A stretch of DNA of 24,318 nucleotides. It comes from PCC-6406 sp964353225. Lineage in GTDB: Bacteria > Cyanobacteriota > Cyanobacteriia > Phormidesmidales > Phormidesmidaceae. Below the pieces are notes generated by a model, which ran no database searches, was not told where the DNA came from, and saw nothing but the letters and a program-made list of their open reading frames with translations. Below are positions 1-7,062 of this stretch, in pieces. The stretch covers positions 1 through 24,318 of the forward strand of contig CAYGVA010000043.1 of assembly GCA_964353225.1 (NCBI GenBank), read 5' to 3'. The first letter of the stretch is position 1, and the number at the start of each line of letters is the position of its first letter. The translations under genes were made by a program, and so were the position numbers.

Positions 1-464
1 ACGGCCTCTACCGCGAAAATGCCAAGGGCTTTTTTAATGTGCCGATCGGGCGCTACAAAAACCCCAACATCTGCGACAGCGCCACCCTACGTCTGGCCTC
101 TGAGGGGTTGCAGCGATCTCAGATTACCTGCGACCCCTTTGCCACGGTGCTAGAGCAAGCTTGGGGAAGGGATGATTTTGTCTATTTTGACCCCCCCTAC
201 CACCCCATCAGCGCCACCAGCAGCTTTACCCGCTATAACCGCTATGGCTTCACCGCTGAAGACCAAACCCAGCTGCGCGATACCTTTATGGAGCTAGCGG
301 AACGGGGGGTGCAGGTGATGCTGTCCAACTCCGACTGCGAGTTAATTCGCGAGCTGTATGAGGGGTTCCACATCCGTGAAATTCAGGCGGCGCGGGCAAT
401 TAATGTGAATGCCCGCCGTCGCGGCAAGATCAGCGAACTGCTGATCACCTCCTATGCCACCTAG
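1..464 (+). CDS. dam: DNA adenine methyltransferase (Dam family), 3' part
   Basis: This is the C-terminal part of an N6-adenine DNA methyltransferase, which transfers a methyl group from S-adenosylmethionine to adenine, in this family usually within GATC. The reading frame is open from base 3, so the 5' end lies outside the window. The visible part starts at residues GLYRENAKGFFNVPIGRYKN, a typical Dam segment, and carries the catalytic motif DPPY (FDPPYHP, bases about 187-207). The late motif LSNSD and the C-terminal arginine-rich stretch NARRRGK also fit Dam. It has no visible restriction partner downstream and is probably a solitary methylase, but the upstream side is unseen. HIP1 (GCGATCGC), abundant in this window, contains GATC. 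Family assignment is secure; GATC specificity is inferred. Confidence 0.9.
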   Translation, partial: GLYRENAKGFFNVPIGRYKNPNICDSATLRLASEGLQRSQITCDPFATVLEQAWGRDDFVYFDPPYHPISATSSFTRYNRYGFTAEDQTQLRDTFMELAERGVQVMLSNSDCELIRELYEGFHIREIQAARAINVNARRRGKISELLITSYAT

Positions 465-498
465 GGGCACCCCTGGTCGGCAAAAACTAGAGCGACTG

Positions 499-576
499 GT
501 AGGTTGGATGAAACAAAGTGCAACCCAACACCAGAGTGGGTTTTGTTGGGTTCTGTTAACGCGCCACCCCATCTAC
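499..576. repeat. Cyanobacterial short dispersed palindromic repeat (degenerate)
   Basis: An inverted repeat with a 9-bp perfect core, AACCCAACA (522-530) and TGTTGGGTT (544-552), with a 13-nt loop. Looser outer arms begin with GTAGGTTGG and end with CCACCCCATCTAC. This type of GTAGGTTGG...CCCAACA...TGTTGGG element is scattered through many cyanobacterial genomes as a small non-coding interspersed repeat. It sits just after the methylase stop codon and could also end its transcript, although there is no clear T-run. Confidence 0.55.
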
Positions 577-698
577 AAGTTAGCGGTTGGCAGAATAGGC
601 AGCATATAGACGATCGCCATCCCTAGCAAAACCAACAGGGTGGCGCTGAGCACCATCAGCGGCAGTCTGGCTAACCAGCGCTGGCGGGCCGATGCCAC
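573..698 (-). CDS. Possible small single-span membrane protein
   Basis: A 41-residue reading frame begins with GTG at 698, five bases after the stop codon of the DUF1232 gene, with GGGAG about 9 bases upstream as a ribosome binding site. A longer frame from 755 exists but would overlap the upstream gene by 53 bases. The product is basic at the start (ASARQRWLARLP), followed by a hydrophobic helix (MVLSATLLVLLGMAIVYMLP) and a short tail. I do not recognise it. Position, ribosome site and membrane helix favour a real gene translated with its neighbour, but a frame this short could be chance. Confidence 0.35.
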   Translation of the reverse strand: MASARQRWLARLPLMVLSATLLVLLGMAIVYMLPILPTANL

Positions 699-702
699 AG
701 AC

Positions 703-954
703 CTAAGCTCCCAACTGCTTGTTCTTATCCTTTTCGGCCTTGCGGGCTTTGACATTGCGGCGGCGTTCTAGGGCCATTTCGGTAATGCCTGCGGCCATCA
801 GCGTAGCAACCACCCCATCATCGATCCAGCCGACAATCGGCACCACATCGGGGGAGATATCCACCGGGCTGATGATGTAAATCAGGGAGCCGAGAATGAC
901 GATCCAACGGGCGATCGGGTGACGGAGCAGGGCACGGTAGACTTTTTGAAACAT
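703..954 (-). CDS. DUF1232 (YkvA-like) membrane protein
   Basis: An 83-residue protein of the DUF1232/YkvA family, small membrane proteins of unknown biochemical role. The hallmark is the segment SPVDISPDVVPIVGWIDD, in the middle, just after a hydrophobic stretch (WIVILGSLIYII); a second hydrophobic stretch (GVVATLMAAGI) follows. The C-terminus is strongly charged (ERRRNVKARKAEKDKNK). I chose ATG at 954, which gives the usual family N-terminus (MFQKVYRALLRHPIARW); GTG at 981 and TTG at 987 are in frame further upstream but have poorer context. Family assignment is secure; function is unknown. Confidence 0.85.
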   Translation of the reverse strand: MFQKVYRALLRHPIARWIVILGSLIYIISPVDISPDVVPIVGWIDDGVVATLMAAGITEMALERRRNVKARKAEKDKNKQLGA

Positions 955-1029
955 TAGGGGTGGGTAGGATGGAGCGCTCACGGTCAATTCTGGCGTACGG
1001 GCCAGGAAAAGACCAGCGTCCCTGATGCA

Positions 1030-1446
1030 TCAAAGCCCCTGATGCATCGATTGAACGACCCGTTTGCGACACTGCCCCAGACAAAAATCGACGAACTGGC
1101 TAATTTCGATCAGTGGCCCCCACAATTCGGGGTGTTCACCGTATAGATTTGGCCCCAGCGCATAAAAAGAGCGTTGGTAATCCGGCACCGCACTGCCCCG
1201 CACGGATACATCTACAGAATGCAGATCATCCATGGTGAAGCCATAGTATTCGTCTAAGTCCCGCAGCTTGCGTTCGATCTGGTCCCATTTGCACATATCT
1301 ACGGGCAGGGTAAATTCACCGTGGGGGCGGGGGTGGCTGGGGGCAAACCACCGATAGACAATGGTGGCAGTGCCATCGGCAATGGTGGCCTCAAAGTGCA
1401 GCAGCAGCTCGGTGAAACCGTCGGAGTAGGTGAGGATAAGTTCCAT
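1030..1446 (-). CDS. Hypothetical protein, acidic, unrecognised family
   Basis: A 138-residue soluble protein that I do not recognise. ATG at 1446 is preferred over the in-frame TTG at 1464, giving the start MELILTYSDGFTELLLHFEA. Features visible: many aromatic residues and acidic stretches (LDEYYGFTMDDLHSVDVSV), no signal peptide and no membrane helix. Two cysteines lie near the end (FCLGQCRKR). Codon use and G+C resemble the neighbours, so it is likely a resident gene. It is co-directional with the DUF1232 gene 75 bases downstream and could share its transcript. Confidence 0.7.
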   Translation of the reverse strand: MELILTYSDGFTELLLHFEATIADGTATIVYRWFAPSHPRPHGEFTLPVDMCKWDQIERKLRDLDEYYGFTMDDLHSVDVSVRGSAVPDYQRSFYALGPNLYGEHPELWGPLIEISQFVDFCLGQCRKRVVQSMHQGL

Positions 1447-2121
1447 CTGTCTTGAGGGCGGCAACCTTCTCTAACGTCAAAGCAACGGCATCTGTTGGGG
1501 GTGCGGCATTTGTGCTTTCTCCCAGAAGATGGGCTTTGAGACCTCAGTAAAACTGCTGGAATTGCTGACGTACTTTGCACTTTCTTTAGACAGCAGAATC
1601 CCTTAATTCCCCCTGAGGATGGGGTTTAAAGCCAAGCAGAATTGAGTAAATACAATATTCACCATCAGATTTTTAAATATTACAGAATGGATCATCGCTG
1701 TTGTCGTGATCATCACAAGTGTTGCCACCTAAACGCTGTAAGCCATGGCTGGCAACAGGTCAGGGTTTGTGTAAAACAAACCCTGAAGCCTTGGCGAACG
1801 GTGGGAAGTCCGGCTTGTCAGAGCGTTGAGCGGGGCGGAAAAGCGATTTGAACCCAATTGGTTAAAATGGTTCTGGATCACTGCCAGATCCGTAGAAATG
1901 CGACCGATATCCGTAAAATTGCCATTGAATCTATGAGTAACAAAGGAATAACTTAAGGGAATGGGTGTATGGCAGAATTCCGTTCTAAATCTTGAGTTGT
2001 TACTGTTGTTGCGCAGTTGCTATCACTATTGTGGTGTTGACCTGCATGGGTCTGATAGCAGCGATAAGGACAGTTGCGAACTGCCCAGGCTACAGATCCG
2101 TTTCCTTCTCAGTGATGCAGT
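1447..2121. other. Gene-free stretch between a divergent gene pair
   Basis: About 675 bases separate the minus-strand hypothetical gene from sigF. Short open frames here (for example 1642-1851 and 1961-2227, plus) have no protein-like composition and no clear ribosome sites, and the second overlaps sigF. The part from about 1600 to 2100 is AT-richer than the flanking genes. It should hold the promoters of both neighbours; I cannot place them with certainty. The one strong feature is the hairpin at 1742-1795, listed separately. Confidence 0.6.
1742..1795. other. Strong two-helix hairpin, possible structured RNA
   Basis: An inner helix of 11 perfect base pairs, TCAGGGTTTGT (1760-1770) with ACAAACCCTGA (1776-1786), closes a 5-nt loop. 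An outer helix pairs GCCATGGCT (1742-1750) with AGCCTTGGC (1787-1795) with a single mismatch, leaving a 9-nt bulge (1751-1759) on the 5' side. There is no T-run on either side, so it is not a standard terminator. It could be part of a small RNA, a leader structure of sigF (start 327 bases downstream) or a decayed dispersed repeat. The pairing is visible directly; any function is inference. Confidence 0.45.
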
Positions 2122-2898
2122 ATGCTACCCCCGTCTTGTCAAGAACTTAAAGGTGAAAGTGCTGACCTCCTCAGGCAGTTTCAACAGAATCCCGAGCCTA
2201 GCCTTAGGAATGCTCTCGTTCAGCTAAATATTGGGTTGGTTCGGCGGGAAGCCCATCAGTGGTCGCGTCGATGTGATGAGACCTACGACGATCTGATGCA
2301 AGTCGGTACCCTGGGGCTCATTCGTGCCATCGAAAGGTTTGACTTACTGAAAGGATACGCGTTTAGTTCCTTTGCAATTCCCTATATTCGTGGTGAAATC
2401 CAACATTATCTGCGCGATCGCGGTGCCGCGATGCGCATCCCTCGCCGTTGGCAATCCCTTGGGCAAAAAGCCCACAAAACCATTCGAGCCCTACAGCTAG
2501 AGCTCCATCGTCAGCCGACGGACCATGAAATTGCTGCGGCCTTAGAGATCTCCATGGCGGAGTGGCAAGAGGTGAAGTTGGCCAAGCGCAACCGCTCCCC
2601 CCTCAGCCTCGATGCCCCTGTCTTTGATGAAGATGAAGGGTCCTCCTCCCTGGGAGACCTTTTGCCTGATCCGAAATATCGGAGTTTTCAGCTAGCAGAA
2701 GAGGATCGCATTCGTTTGCAACAAGCGCTCCATCAGTTAGAACAGCGGACTCGGGAGGTTCTAGAGTTCGTCTTTCTCCATGACCTTACCCAAAAAGAAA
2801 CCGCTGAACGTCTAGGCATTAGTTCGGTCACGGTGTCTCGCCGGGTCAAGCAAGGGCTGAAGCGATTACGGCTCCTGATGGGCAATGGAGAGGTCTAA
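2122..2898 (+). CDS. sigF: Group 3 RNA polymerase sigma factor SigF
   Basis: A 258-residue alternative sigma-70 family factor. Region 2 is clear at about residues 50-95 (YDDLMQVGTLGLIRAIERFD, then FSSFAIPYIRGEIQHYLRD), region 3 follows (about 110-150), and region 4 with a helix-turn-helix is at about 205-250 (LTQKETAERLGISSVTVSRR). The N-terminus and the length match cyanobacterial SigF, and there is no region 1.1 of the primary factors. In Synechocystis SigF directs transcription of type IV pilin genes and affects motility and surface structures. ATG at 2122 is chosen because it gives the family length. Here it is followed 152 bases later by a gene with a PilP-like domain, which fits a pilus connection. 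No anti-sigma gene is adjacent. Confidence 0.93.
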   Translation: MLPPSCQELKGESADLLRQFQQNPEPSLRNALVQLNIGLVRREAHQWSRRCDETYDDLMQVGTLGLIRAIERFDLLKGYAFSSFAIPYIRGEIQHYLRDRGAAMRIPRRWQSLGQKAHKTIRALQLELHRQPTDHEIAAALEISMAEWQEVKLAKRNRSPLSLDAPVFDEDEGSSSLGDLLPDPKYRSFQLAEEDRIRLQQALHQLEQRTREVLEFVFLHDLTQKETAERLGISSVTVSRRVKQGLKRLRLLMGNGEV

Positions 2899-3050
2899 AC
2901 ACACCTTTTGACAATGACGAGCCGTGAATGCGATCTCGATCTCCCAAGATGCGCTATCGTTAAGGCGAAAAATTTGAGCTGAGTGGGCTGCAATTATTAT
3001 CTGTTGCCTCGCCTACTTATTCATCCTTACTGGTTTAGGGGACTGTCATT

Positions 3051-3836
3051 ATGCGTCGTTTAGCAGCACTCGCCCTAGTTATCGGCCTAGGCCTAGGCGG
3101 TAGTGGTTGTAGTGTCGTTAACAATCTCCTGAATCGTGGGGAGGACGTTGTTGATGATGTTCTTTCGAGCGATGAGATTGCAACTGATGCCCCAGCAGCC
3201 GACCCCTCCGCTGAAGCCTTTGAAGAACCCCTGCTGCCAGGGCTTCCCAGTGCCGCTGAGATCGCTAGCGCTGAGTTGATCCAGCCCACGAATGCAGAGG
3301 AGCGGATTAAGGGCATTGAGGGTAGCCGCTCTGATCCCTATGCATTGGTGCCGGTTCCCCCTGCCCCCACGCCACCCCCCGCACCAGAGTCATCGCCCGG
3401 TGCGCCGAGTCCTAATGGCGGCAGCAACAACGGTGGCGGAACCACCACCGCCACCCCAGGCACCCCAGGCAATACCATTCCCCTCGGTGAGCTGCCTGGT
3501 TTGCCCCAGCCAACGACGGCCGTTGGGGTTGTCATTACTGGCGTTGTGCAAATCAATGGCGATCGCTACGCCATCATTCAAGCCCCTGGCGAACCGACTA
3601 GCCGTTACGTCAAAGCGGGTGACTATCTGGACAATGGGCAGATTCTGGTTAAACGCATCGAGACCCGTCCTGGCAGTGAGCCCGTCGTCATTCTTGAAGA
3701 GAATGGGATTGAAGTAGCCATGCCCGTGGGTGGCACCTCTACCCCCGCCGCCGAACCACCCGCCGCCGCCTTGCCCTCAGCGCCCACAGCTACAACGGCA
3801 GCCTTACCTGAGCTGTCCCCAGCATTCCCCCTCTAG
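3051..3836 (+). CDS. Putative lipoprotein with PilP/GspC-like C-terminal domain
   Basis: A 261-residue exported protein. It starts with a signal sequence (MRRLAALALVIGLGLGGSGC) whose Cys20 may be lipidated, although the -3 residue is Gly rather than Leu. An acidic segment follows, with a conserved-looking piece (ERIKGIEGSRSDPYALVPVP, about 83-102), then a Pro/Gly/Asn/Thr-rich linker (about 103-150). A compact beta-rich domain at about 155-225 (VITGVVQINGDRYAIIQAPG, then YVKAGDYLDNGQILVKRIE) resembles the periplasmic domain of PilP and GspC, which tie inner-membrane pilus or secretion proteins to the secretin. The tail is again Pro/Ala-rich. AGGGG precedes the ATG by 9 bases. The PilP resemblance is my reading of the pattern, not a database result. 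Confidence 0.75.
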   Translation: MRRLAALALVIGLGLGGSGCSVVNNLLNRGEDVVDDVLSSDEIATDAPAADPSAEAFEEPLLPGLPSAAEIASAELIQPTNAEERIKGIEGSRSDPYALVPVPPAPTPPPAPESSPGAPSPNGGSNNGGGTTTATPGTPGNTIPLGELPGLPQPTTAVGVVITGVVQINGDRYAIIQAPGEPTSRYVKAGDYLDNGQILVKRIETRPGSEPVVILEENGIEVAMPVGGTSTPAAEPPAAALPSAPTATTAALPELSPAFPL

Positions 3837-3862
3837 GGAAACGGGTACATCCCGAAGAAGTG

Positions 3863-3896
3863 TTGCCAGCCTTCTCAAGGGGCTGGCAATTTTTTT
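3863..3896 (+). terminator. Rho-independent terminator after the lipoprotein gene
   Basis: A perfect 9-bp stem, TTGCCAGCC (3863-3871) with GGCTGGCAA (3881-3889), a 9-nt loop, and a run of seven T bases at 3890-3896. It lies 27 bases after the stop codon and separates the sigF region from psaE. Confidence 0.88.
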
Positions 3897-3950
3897 GTAG
3901 ACTCTTCAAGGGGCTATCAGTTCACATTCGTTGTTTTCCGCGTTGTGTTT

Positions 3951-3968
3951 GTTTAAAATTGTTACTTT
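3951..3968 (+). promoter_or_regulatory. HLR1-like RpaB binding site upstream of psaE
   Basis: Two imperfect 8-base direct repeats, GTTTAAAA (3951-3958) and GTTACTTT (3961-3968), separated by two bases. They match the HLR1 consensus (G/T)TTACA(T/A)(T/A) at 6 of 8 and 7 of 8 positions with the correct 2-base spacer. RpaB binding to HLR1 upstream of the promoter is known to activate photosystem I genes in low light in other cyanobacteria. A possible -10 (TTAAAT, 4001-4006) would place this site at roughly -62 to -45, the usual activator position. The start of transcription is inferred. Confidence 0.5.
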
Positions 3969-4095
3969 GCTGCGGTTTTAAAGGGGTTTAGCAACAAAAC
4001 TTAAATCCATCTTTTCCTTAAGGTCAGGCGGTCGTAGTACGCTAAAGAACGAGTTCTTAAGGCTATACAACTCATCGTTCAAGAGGTCCTTGTTC

Positions 4096-4281
4096 ATGGT
4101 TAAGCGTGGTTCTAAAGTCCGGGTTCTGCGGAAAGAATCCTACTGGTTTCGTGATGTGGGAACGGTTGCCTCAGTCGATCAAAGTGGTATTCGCTATCCG
4201 GTCGTTGTACGCTTTGATAAAGTGAATTACTCCGGCGTGAACACCAATAACTTTGCTACAGAAGAGTTGACCGAAGTCTAG
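4096..4281 (+). CDS. psaE: Photosystem I reaction centre subunit IV (PsaE)
   Basis: A 61-residue PsaE, a small SH3-like stromal/cytoplasmic subunit on the acceptor side of photosystem I that helps dock ferredoxin and supports cyclic electron flow. The sequence is unmistakable: MVKRGSKVRVLRKESYWF at the start, then RYPVVVRFDKVNYSGVNTNN and FATEEL near the end. ATG at 4096 is preferred over TTG at 4090 because it gives the family N-terminus, with AGAGG about 9 bases upstream. The gene is preceded by a terminator and a roughly 200-base upstream region with an HLR1-like site, so it probably has its own promoter. A weak hairpin follows. Confidence 0.97.
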   Translation: MVKRGSKVRVLRKESYWFRDVGTVASVDQSGIRYPVVVRFDKVNYSGVNTNNFATEELTEV

Positions 4282-4293
4282 GTGGATTTCAGG

Positions 4294-4316
4294 CCAGCAG
4301 AGCGGATTGCTGGTTT
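4294..4316 (+). terminator. Weak hairpin after psaE, possible attenuator
   Basis: A 6-bp stem, CCAGCA (4294-4299) with TGCTGG (4308-4313), followed by only three T bases. It is 12 bases after the psaE stop. It may stabilise the abundant psaE mRNA 3' end while letting some transcription run on into mutM; it is too weak to call a full terminator. Confidence 0.35.
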
Positions 4317-4373
4317 ATGAATATGTCGTTGCGGGCCAATTTTATTGGCTGTCAAGATTAAGCGGTTATCCCT

Positions 4374-5219
4374 GTGCCAGAACTGCCGGAAGTTGAAACG
4401 GTTCGTCGAGGTCTCAATCGGGTTACCCTCCATAAGCCGATTCGGGGTGGGCAAGTGCTGTTGTTACGCAGCATTGCCCACCCCGATTCTGTTGACGATT
4501 TTTGGGCCGGTGTTACCCATACCCAAATTGTTCAGTGGCAGCGCCGTGGGAAATATCTGCTGGCTAATTTGAGTGGACCAACCGGGGAAGCAGCAGGGTG
4601 GTTAGGGGTGCATCTGCGGATGACGGGTCAACTCCTTTGGGTGTCCACCACGGAGCCGATAGAAAAACATTGCCGGGTCCGGCTAACGGTGGGGGACCGA
4701 GAATTACGGTTTGTTGATCAGCGCACCTTTGGCCGTCTTTGGTGGGTGCCCCCTGAACAACGACCTGAGGCGGTGATGACGGGGCTGACGAAGCTTGGGC
4801 CAGAACCCTTTGAAGAAAGTTTCTCCCCAGCATATTTGTATGAAGCCACCCGCCACCGATCGCGCCCCATCAAAAATGCCCTGCTCGATCAGCGGTTAGT
4901 AGCGGGGATTGGCAATATCTATGCAGATGAATCGCTCTTTATCAGCGGGATTCGACCTGATATACCGTCTGGTCGCTTAGGGAGATCGCGCCTAAATAAG
5001 CTACACAGTGCTGTCCAACAGGTCTTGACCGCCAGTATTGAAGCCGGGGGCACCACCTTCAGTGATTTTCGTGATGTCCATGGGGTCAATGGCAATTACG
5101 GAGGGGTCGCTTGGGTCTACGATCGCAAGGGCGAACCCTGCCGCACCTGCCAAACCCCGATTCAGCGGATCAAACTCGCTGGGCGATCATCCCACTATTG
5201 TCCGAGCTGTCAGCACTAG
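4374..5219 (+). CDS. mutM: Formamidopyrimidine-DNA glycosylase (MutM/Fpg)
   Basis: A 281-residue base-excision repair enzyme that removes 8-oxoguanine and formamidopyrimidines and cuts the abasic site. The N-terminus PELPEVETVRRGL supplies the catalytic Pro2 (after Met removal) and Glu3; the conserved lysine is in RRGKYLL. The helix-two-turn-helix contains LVAGIGNIYADESLF. A C-terminal zinc finger is formed by Cys256, Cys259, Cys276 and Cys279, with the conserved Arg271 in GRSSHYC. Start is GTG at 4374; no ATG would give the obligatory PELPE N-terminus. It follows psaE by 92 bases and precedes ndhO by 55, an arrangement known in several cyanobacteria, and fits oxidative damage from photosynthesis. 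Confidence 0.97.
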   Translation: MPELPEVETVRRGLNRVTLHKPIRGGQVLLLRSIAHPDSVDDFWAGVTHTQIVQWQRRGKYLLANLSGPTGEAAGWLGVHLRMTGQLLWVSTTEPIEKHCRVRLTVGDRELRFVDQRTFGRLWWVPPEQRPEAVMTGLTKLGPEPFEESFSPAYLYEATRHRSRPIKNALLDQRLVAGIGNIYADESLFISGIRPDIPSGRLGRSRLNKLHSAVQQVLTASIEAGGTTFSDFRDVHGVNGNYGGVAWVYDRKGEPCRTCQTPIQRIKLAGRSSHYCPSCQH

Positions 5220-5274
5220 GACTAGGGCGGCATATTATCCTAGGGAAGGCATGTAAACACAGCAGGATTCAACC

Positions 5275-5493
5275 ATGGCAGGTAAGTTTAAGCGTGGCGA
5301 CTTGGTCCATGCCATTCGGGAAAAGTTGGAGAATAGTGTGGAAGCAACCGCAAGCGATACGCGATTTCCCCCTTATTTGTTTGAGACAAAGGGAGAAATC
5401 CTAGAGACCCGCAATGACTATGCCCTAGTCATGTTTGGCCATGTTCCCACGCCGAATATTTGGCTCCGTCTAGACCAGATTGAAAAGGCTTAG
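5275..5493 (+). CDS. ndhO: NAD(P)H-quinone oxidoreductase subunit O (NdhO)
   Basis: A 72-residue subunit of the cyanobacterial/chloroplast NDH-1 complex, located on the cytoplasmic side of the complex near the ferredoxin-oxidising end. Recognised from KFKRGDLVHAIREKLENS at the start, the central ASDTRFPPYLFETKGEI, and the C-terminal motif HVPTPNIWLRLDQIE. The length equals that of known NdhO proteins. ATG at 5275 follows GGATTC. It is probably co-transcribed with mutM and perhaps psaE; its transcript appears to end at the palindrome 13 bases downstream. Confidence 0.95.
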   Translation: MAGKFKRGDLVHAIREKLENSVEATASDTRFPPYLFETKGEILETRNDYALVMFGHVPTPNIWLRLDQIEKA

Positions 5494-5505
5494 GGAACCG
5501 CGATC

Positions 5506-5534
5506 GTAGGGGTTTGGCACTGCCAAACCCCTAC
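5506..5534. repeat. Perfect 14-bp palindrome between convergent ndhO and malQ
   Basis: GTAGGGGTTTGGCA (5506-5519) is repeated exactly inverted as TGCCAAACCCCTAC (5521-5534) around a single base. It lies between the ends of two convergent genes, so it may end transcription from both sides, but there is no T-run on either strand. Palindromes starting with GTAGGGG are common short dispersed repeats in cyanobacterial genomes, so it is probably a member of such a family. Confidence 0.65.
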
Positions 5535-5547
5535 CGCAAGTCAGCTG

Positions 5548-7062
5548 CTACTGATACCAATGCAGGGGGGCGCGGGCACACAGGCGGGTTAGTTCCCGGA
5601 GGCGGTAGCGCAAGTCCTCGGTTACCGCCTCCGGTCGATAGCGCCAGGCCCAGTTTCCTTCCGGTTCACCGGGGGTATTCATGCGGGCATCGCTCCCTAA
5701 CCCCAGCAGGTCTTGGAGCGGCACAATCGCTTGGTTGGCGATAGACGTAAAGGCCAAACGAATCAAGTCCCAGTGGATGCCATCGGCACTGAGGCCCCCT
5801 AAGTAGCGAAGAATGCGATCGCGCTCATAATCTGCAAGACCCTCAAACCAGCCTACGGTGGTGTTGTTATCGTGGGTGCCTGAATAAATTAGGCAGTTGC
5901 GCACGCAGTTGAAGGGCAGGTAAGGGTTCATGTGGTCTGATCCGAAGGCAAACTGCAAGATTTTCATGCCTGGAAAACCAAACTGATCCCGCAGGGCCTC
6001 TACTTCTGGGGTAATCACTCCCAGGTCTTCCGCCAAAATCGGTAAACTGCCAAATTCTGCCTTGACCGCATTAAAAAAGGCTTCCCCTGGGGCCTCGACC
6101 CATGTGCCATTCATGGCGGTGGTTTCCCCCTCTGGCACCGCCCAATAGGCTTCGAACCCCCGAAAGTGGTCAATGCGAATCAGATCCACATAGTCCAGCA
6201 GGGCCTTGAGGCGCTGAAGCCACCACTTAAAGCCTTGCTTTTCTACTTCCTCCCAGTTGTAGGTAGGATTGCCCCAGAGCTGGCCAGTGGCGCTGAAATA
6301 ATCGGGGGGCACACCGGCCATCTCCGACGGTTCTAGGGTTTCCCCATCGATCATGAAGTTCTCTGGAAAGGCCCAGACATCGGCACTGTCATGGGCGACA
6401 TAAATCGGCATATCACCAATGATTTGGATATGGCGCTCATTCGCATATGCCCTGAGCTTGATCCATTGCTGATAAAACTCAAACTGATAAAACTTTTGAT
6501 CTTCAATGTCCACGGCCAACTTCTGTCGCCACATGGCCATCGCCTCTGGTTCTCGGCAAGCAATCGCCCGATCCCATTGGTGCCAACTGGTCCCCTGGTG
6601 GGCCTGCTTTAGGGCCATAAAAAAGGCATAGTCATCTAGCCAAAAGGCCCGTTCGCTACAGAAGTTCTGGAAATCGAGGCGGGTGTCTTGATCCGCCACC
6701 TCTCGAAAGGCTGCCGCCGCTTTCTCTAGGCGGTATTGCCGAGCAGGCATGACCTCCCCATAGTCCACGGTGTCTTTGGGGAAATGGTCCATACCCGCTA
6801 AATCTTCAGAAGAGAGGAGCCCTTGATCCCGTAATGCTTCAAGGCTAATCAGCATCGGATTCCCGGCCATGGCCGAGTAGCACATGTAAGGGGAGTTACC
6901 GTGGCCAGTGGGTCCTAGGGGTAACAGTTGCCAAATTTGTTGACCCGTATCGGCCAGAAAGTTGACAAACTCGTAGGCCGCCTGTCCTAAATCCCCCATG
7001 CCAAAGGGGCTGGGTAGGGATGTGGGGTGAAGGATGATACCACTGGCACGTTGGAAAGGCAT
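5548..7062 (-). CDS. malQ: 4-alpha-glucanotransferase (MalQ, GH77)
   Basis: A 504-residue amylomaltase/disproportionating enzyme that transfers segments of alpha-1,4-glucan between acceptors, used in glycogen and maltodextrin metabolism in the cytoplasm. GH77 features: RASGIILHPTSLPSPFGMGD at the start, the catalytic nucleophile Asp298 in LIRIDHFRG, the acid/base Glu345 in PILAEDLG, and Asp398 in SGTHDNNTT. The 250s region (VPPDYFSATGQLWGNP) is also typical. The length is that of the bacterial type I enzymes. ATG at 7062 follows GGGAGAAG at a good distance. It is convergent to ndhO and divergent from the NUDIX gene. With glgC further along it gives this window two glycogen genes, in separate transcription units. 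Confidence 0.97.
   Translation of the reverse strand: MPFQRASGIILHPTSLPSPFGMGDLGQAAYEFVNFLADTGQQIWQLLPLGPTGHGNSPYMCYSAMAGNPMLISLEALRDQGLLSSEDLAGMDHFPKDTVDYGEVMPARQYRLEKAAAAFREVADQDTRLDFQNFCSERAFWLDDYAFFMALKQAHQGTSWHQWDRAIACREPEAMAMWRQKLAVDIEDQKFYQFEFYQQWIKLRAYANERHIQIIGDMPIYVAHDSADVWAFPENFMIDGETLEPSEMAGVPPDYFSATGQLWGNPTYNWEEVEKQGFKWWLQRLKALLDYVDLIRIDHFRGFEAYWAVPEGETTAMNGTWVEAPGEAFFNAVKAEFGSLPILAEDLGVITPEVEALRDQFGFPGMKILQFAFGSDHMNPYLPFNCVRNCLIYSGTHDNNTTVGWFEGLADYERDRILRYLGGLSADGIHWDLIRLAFTSIANQAIVPLQDLLGLGSDARMNTPGEPEGNWAWRYRPEAVTEDLRYRLRELTRLCARAPLHWYQ

Noticed and set aside
1692..1717. GTGAT-C-ATCAC palindrome as a CRP (SyCRP1) site
   Set aside because: The spacing is 3 rather than 6 bases between the half-sites, so it does not fit the TGTGA-N6-TCACA pattern.
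1642..1851. Plus-strand open frame of 69 codons in the spacer before sigF
   Set aside because: It is Cys/His-rich by chance, runs through the hairpin at 1742-1795, and has no ribosome site or family resemblance.
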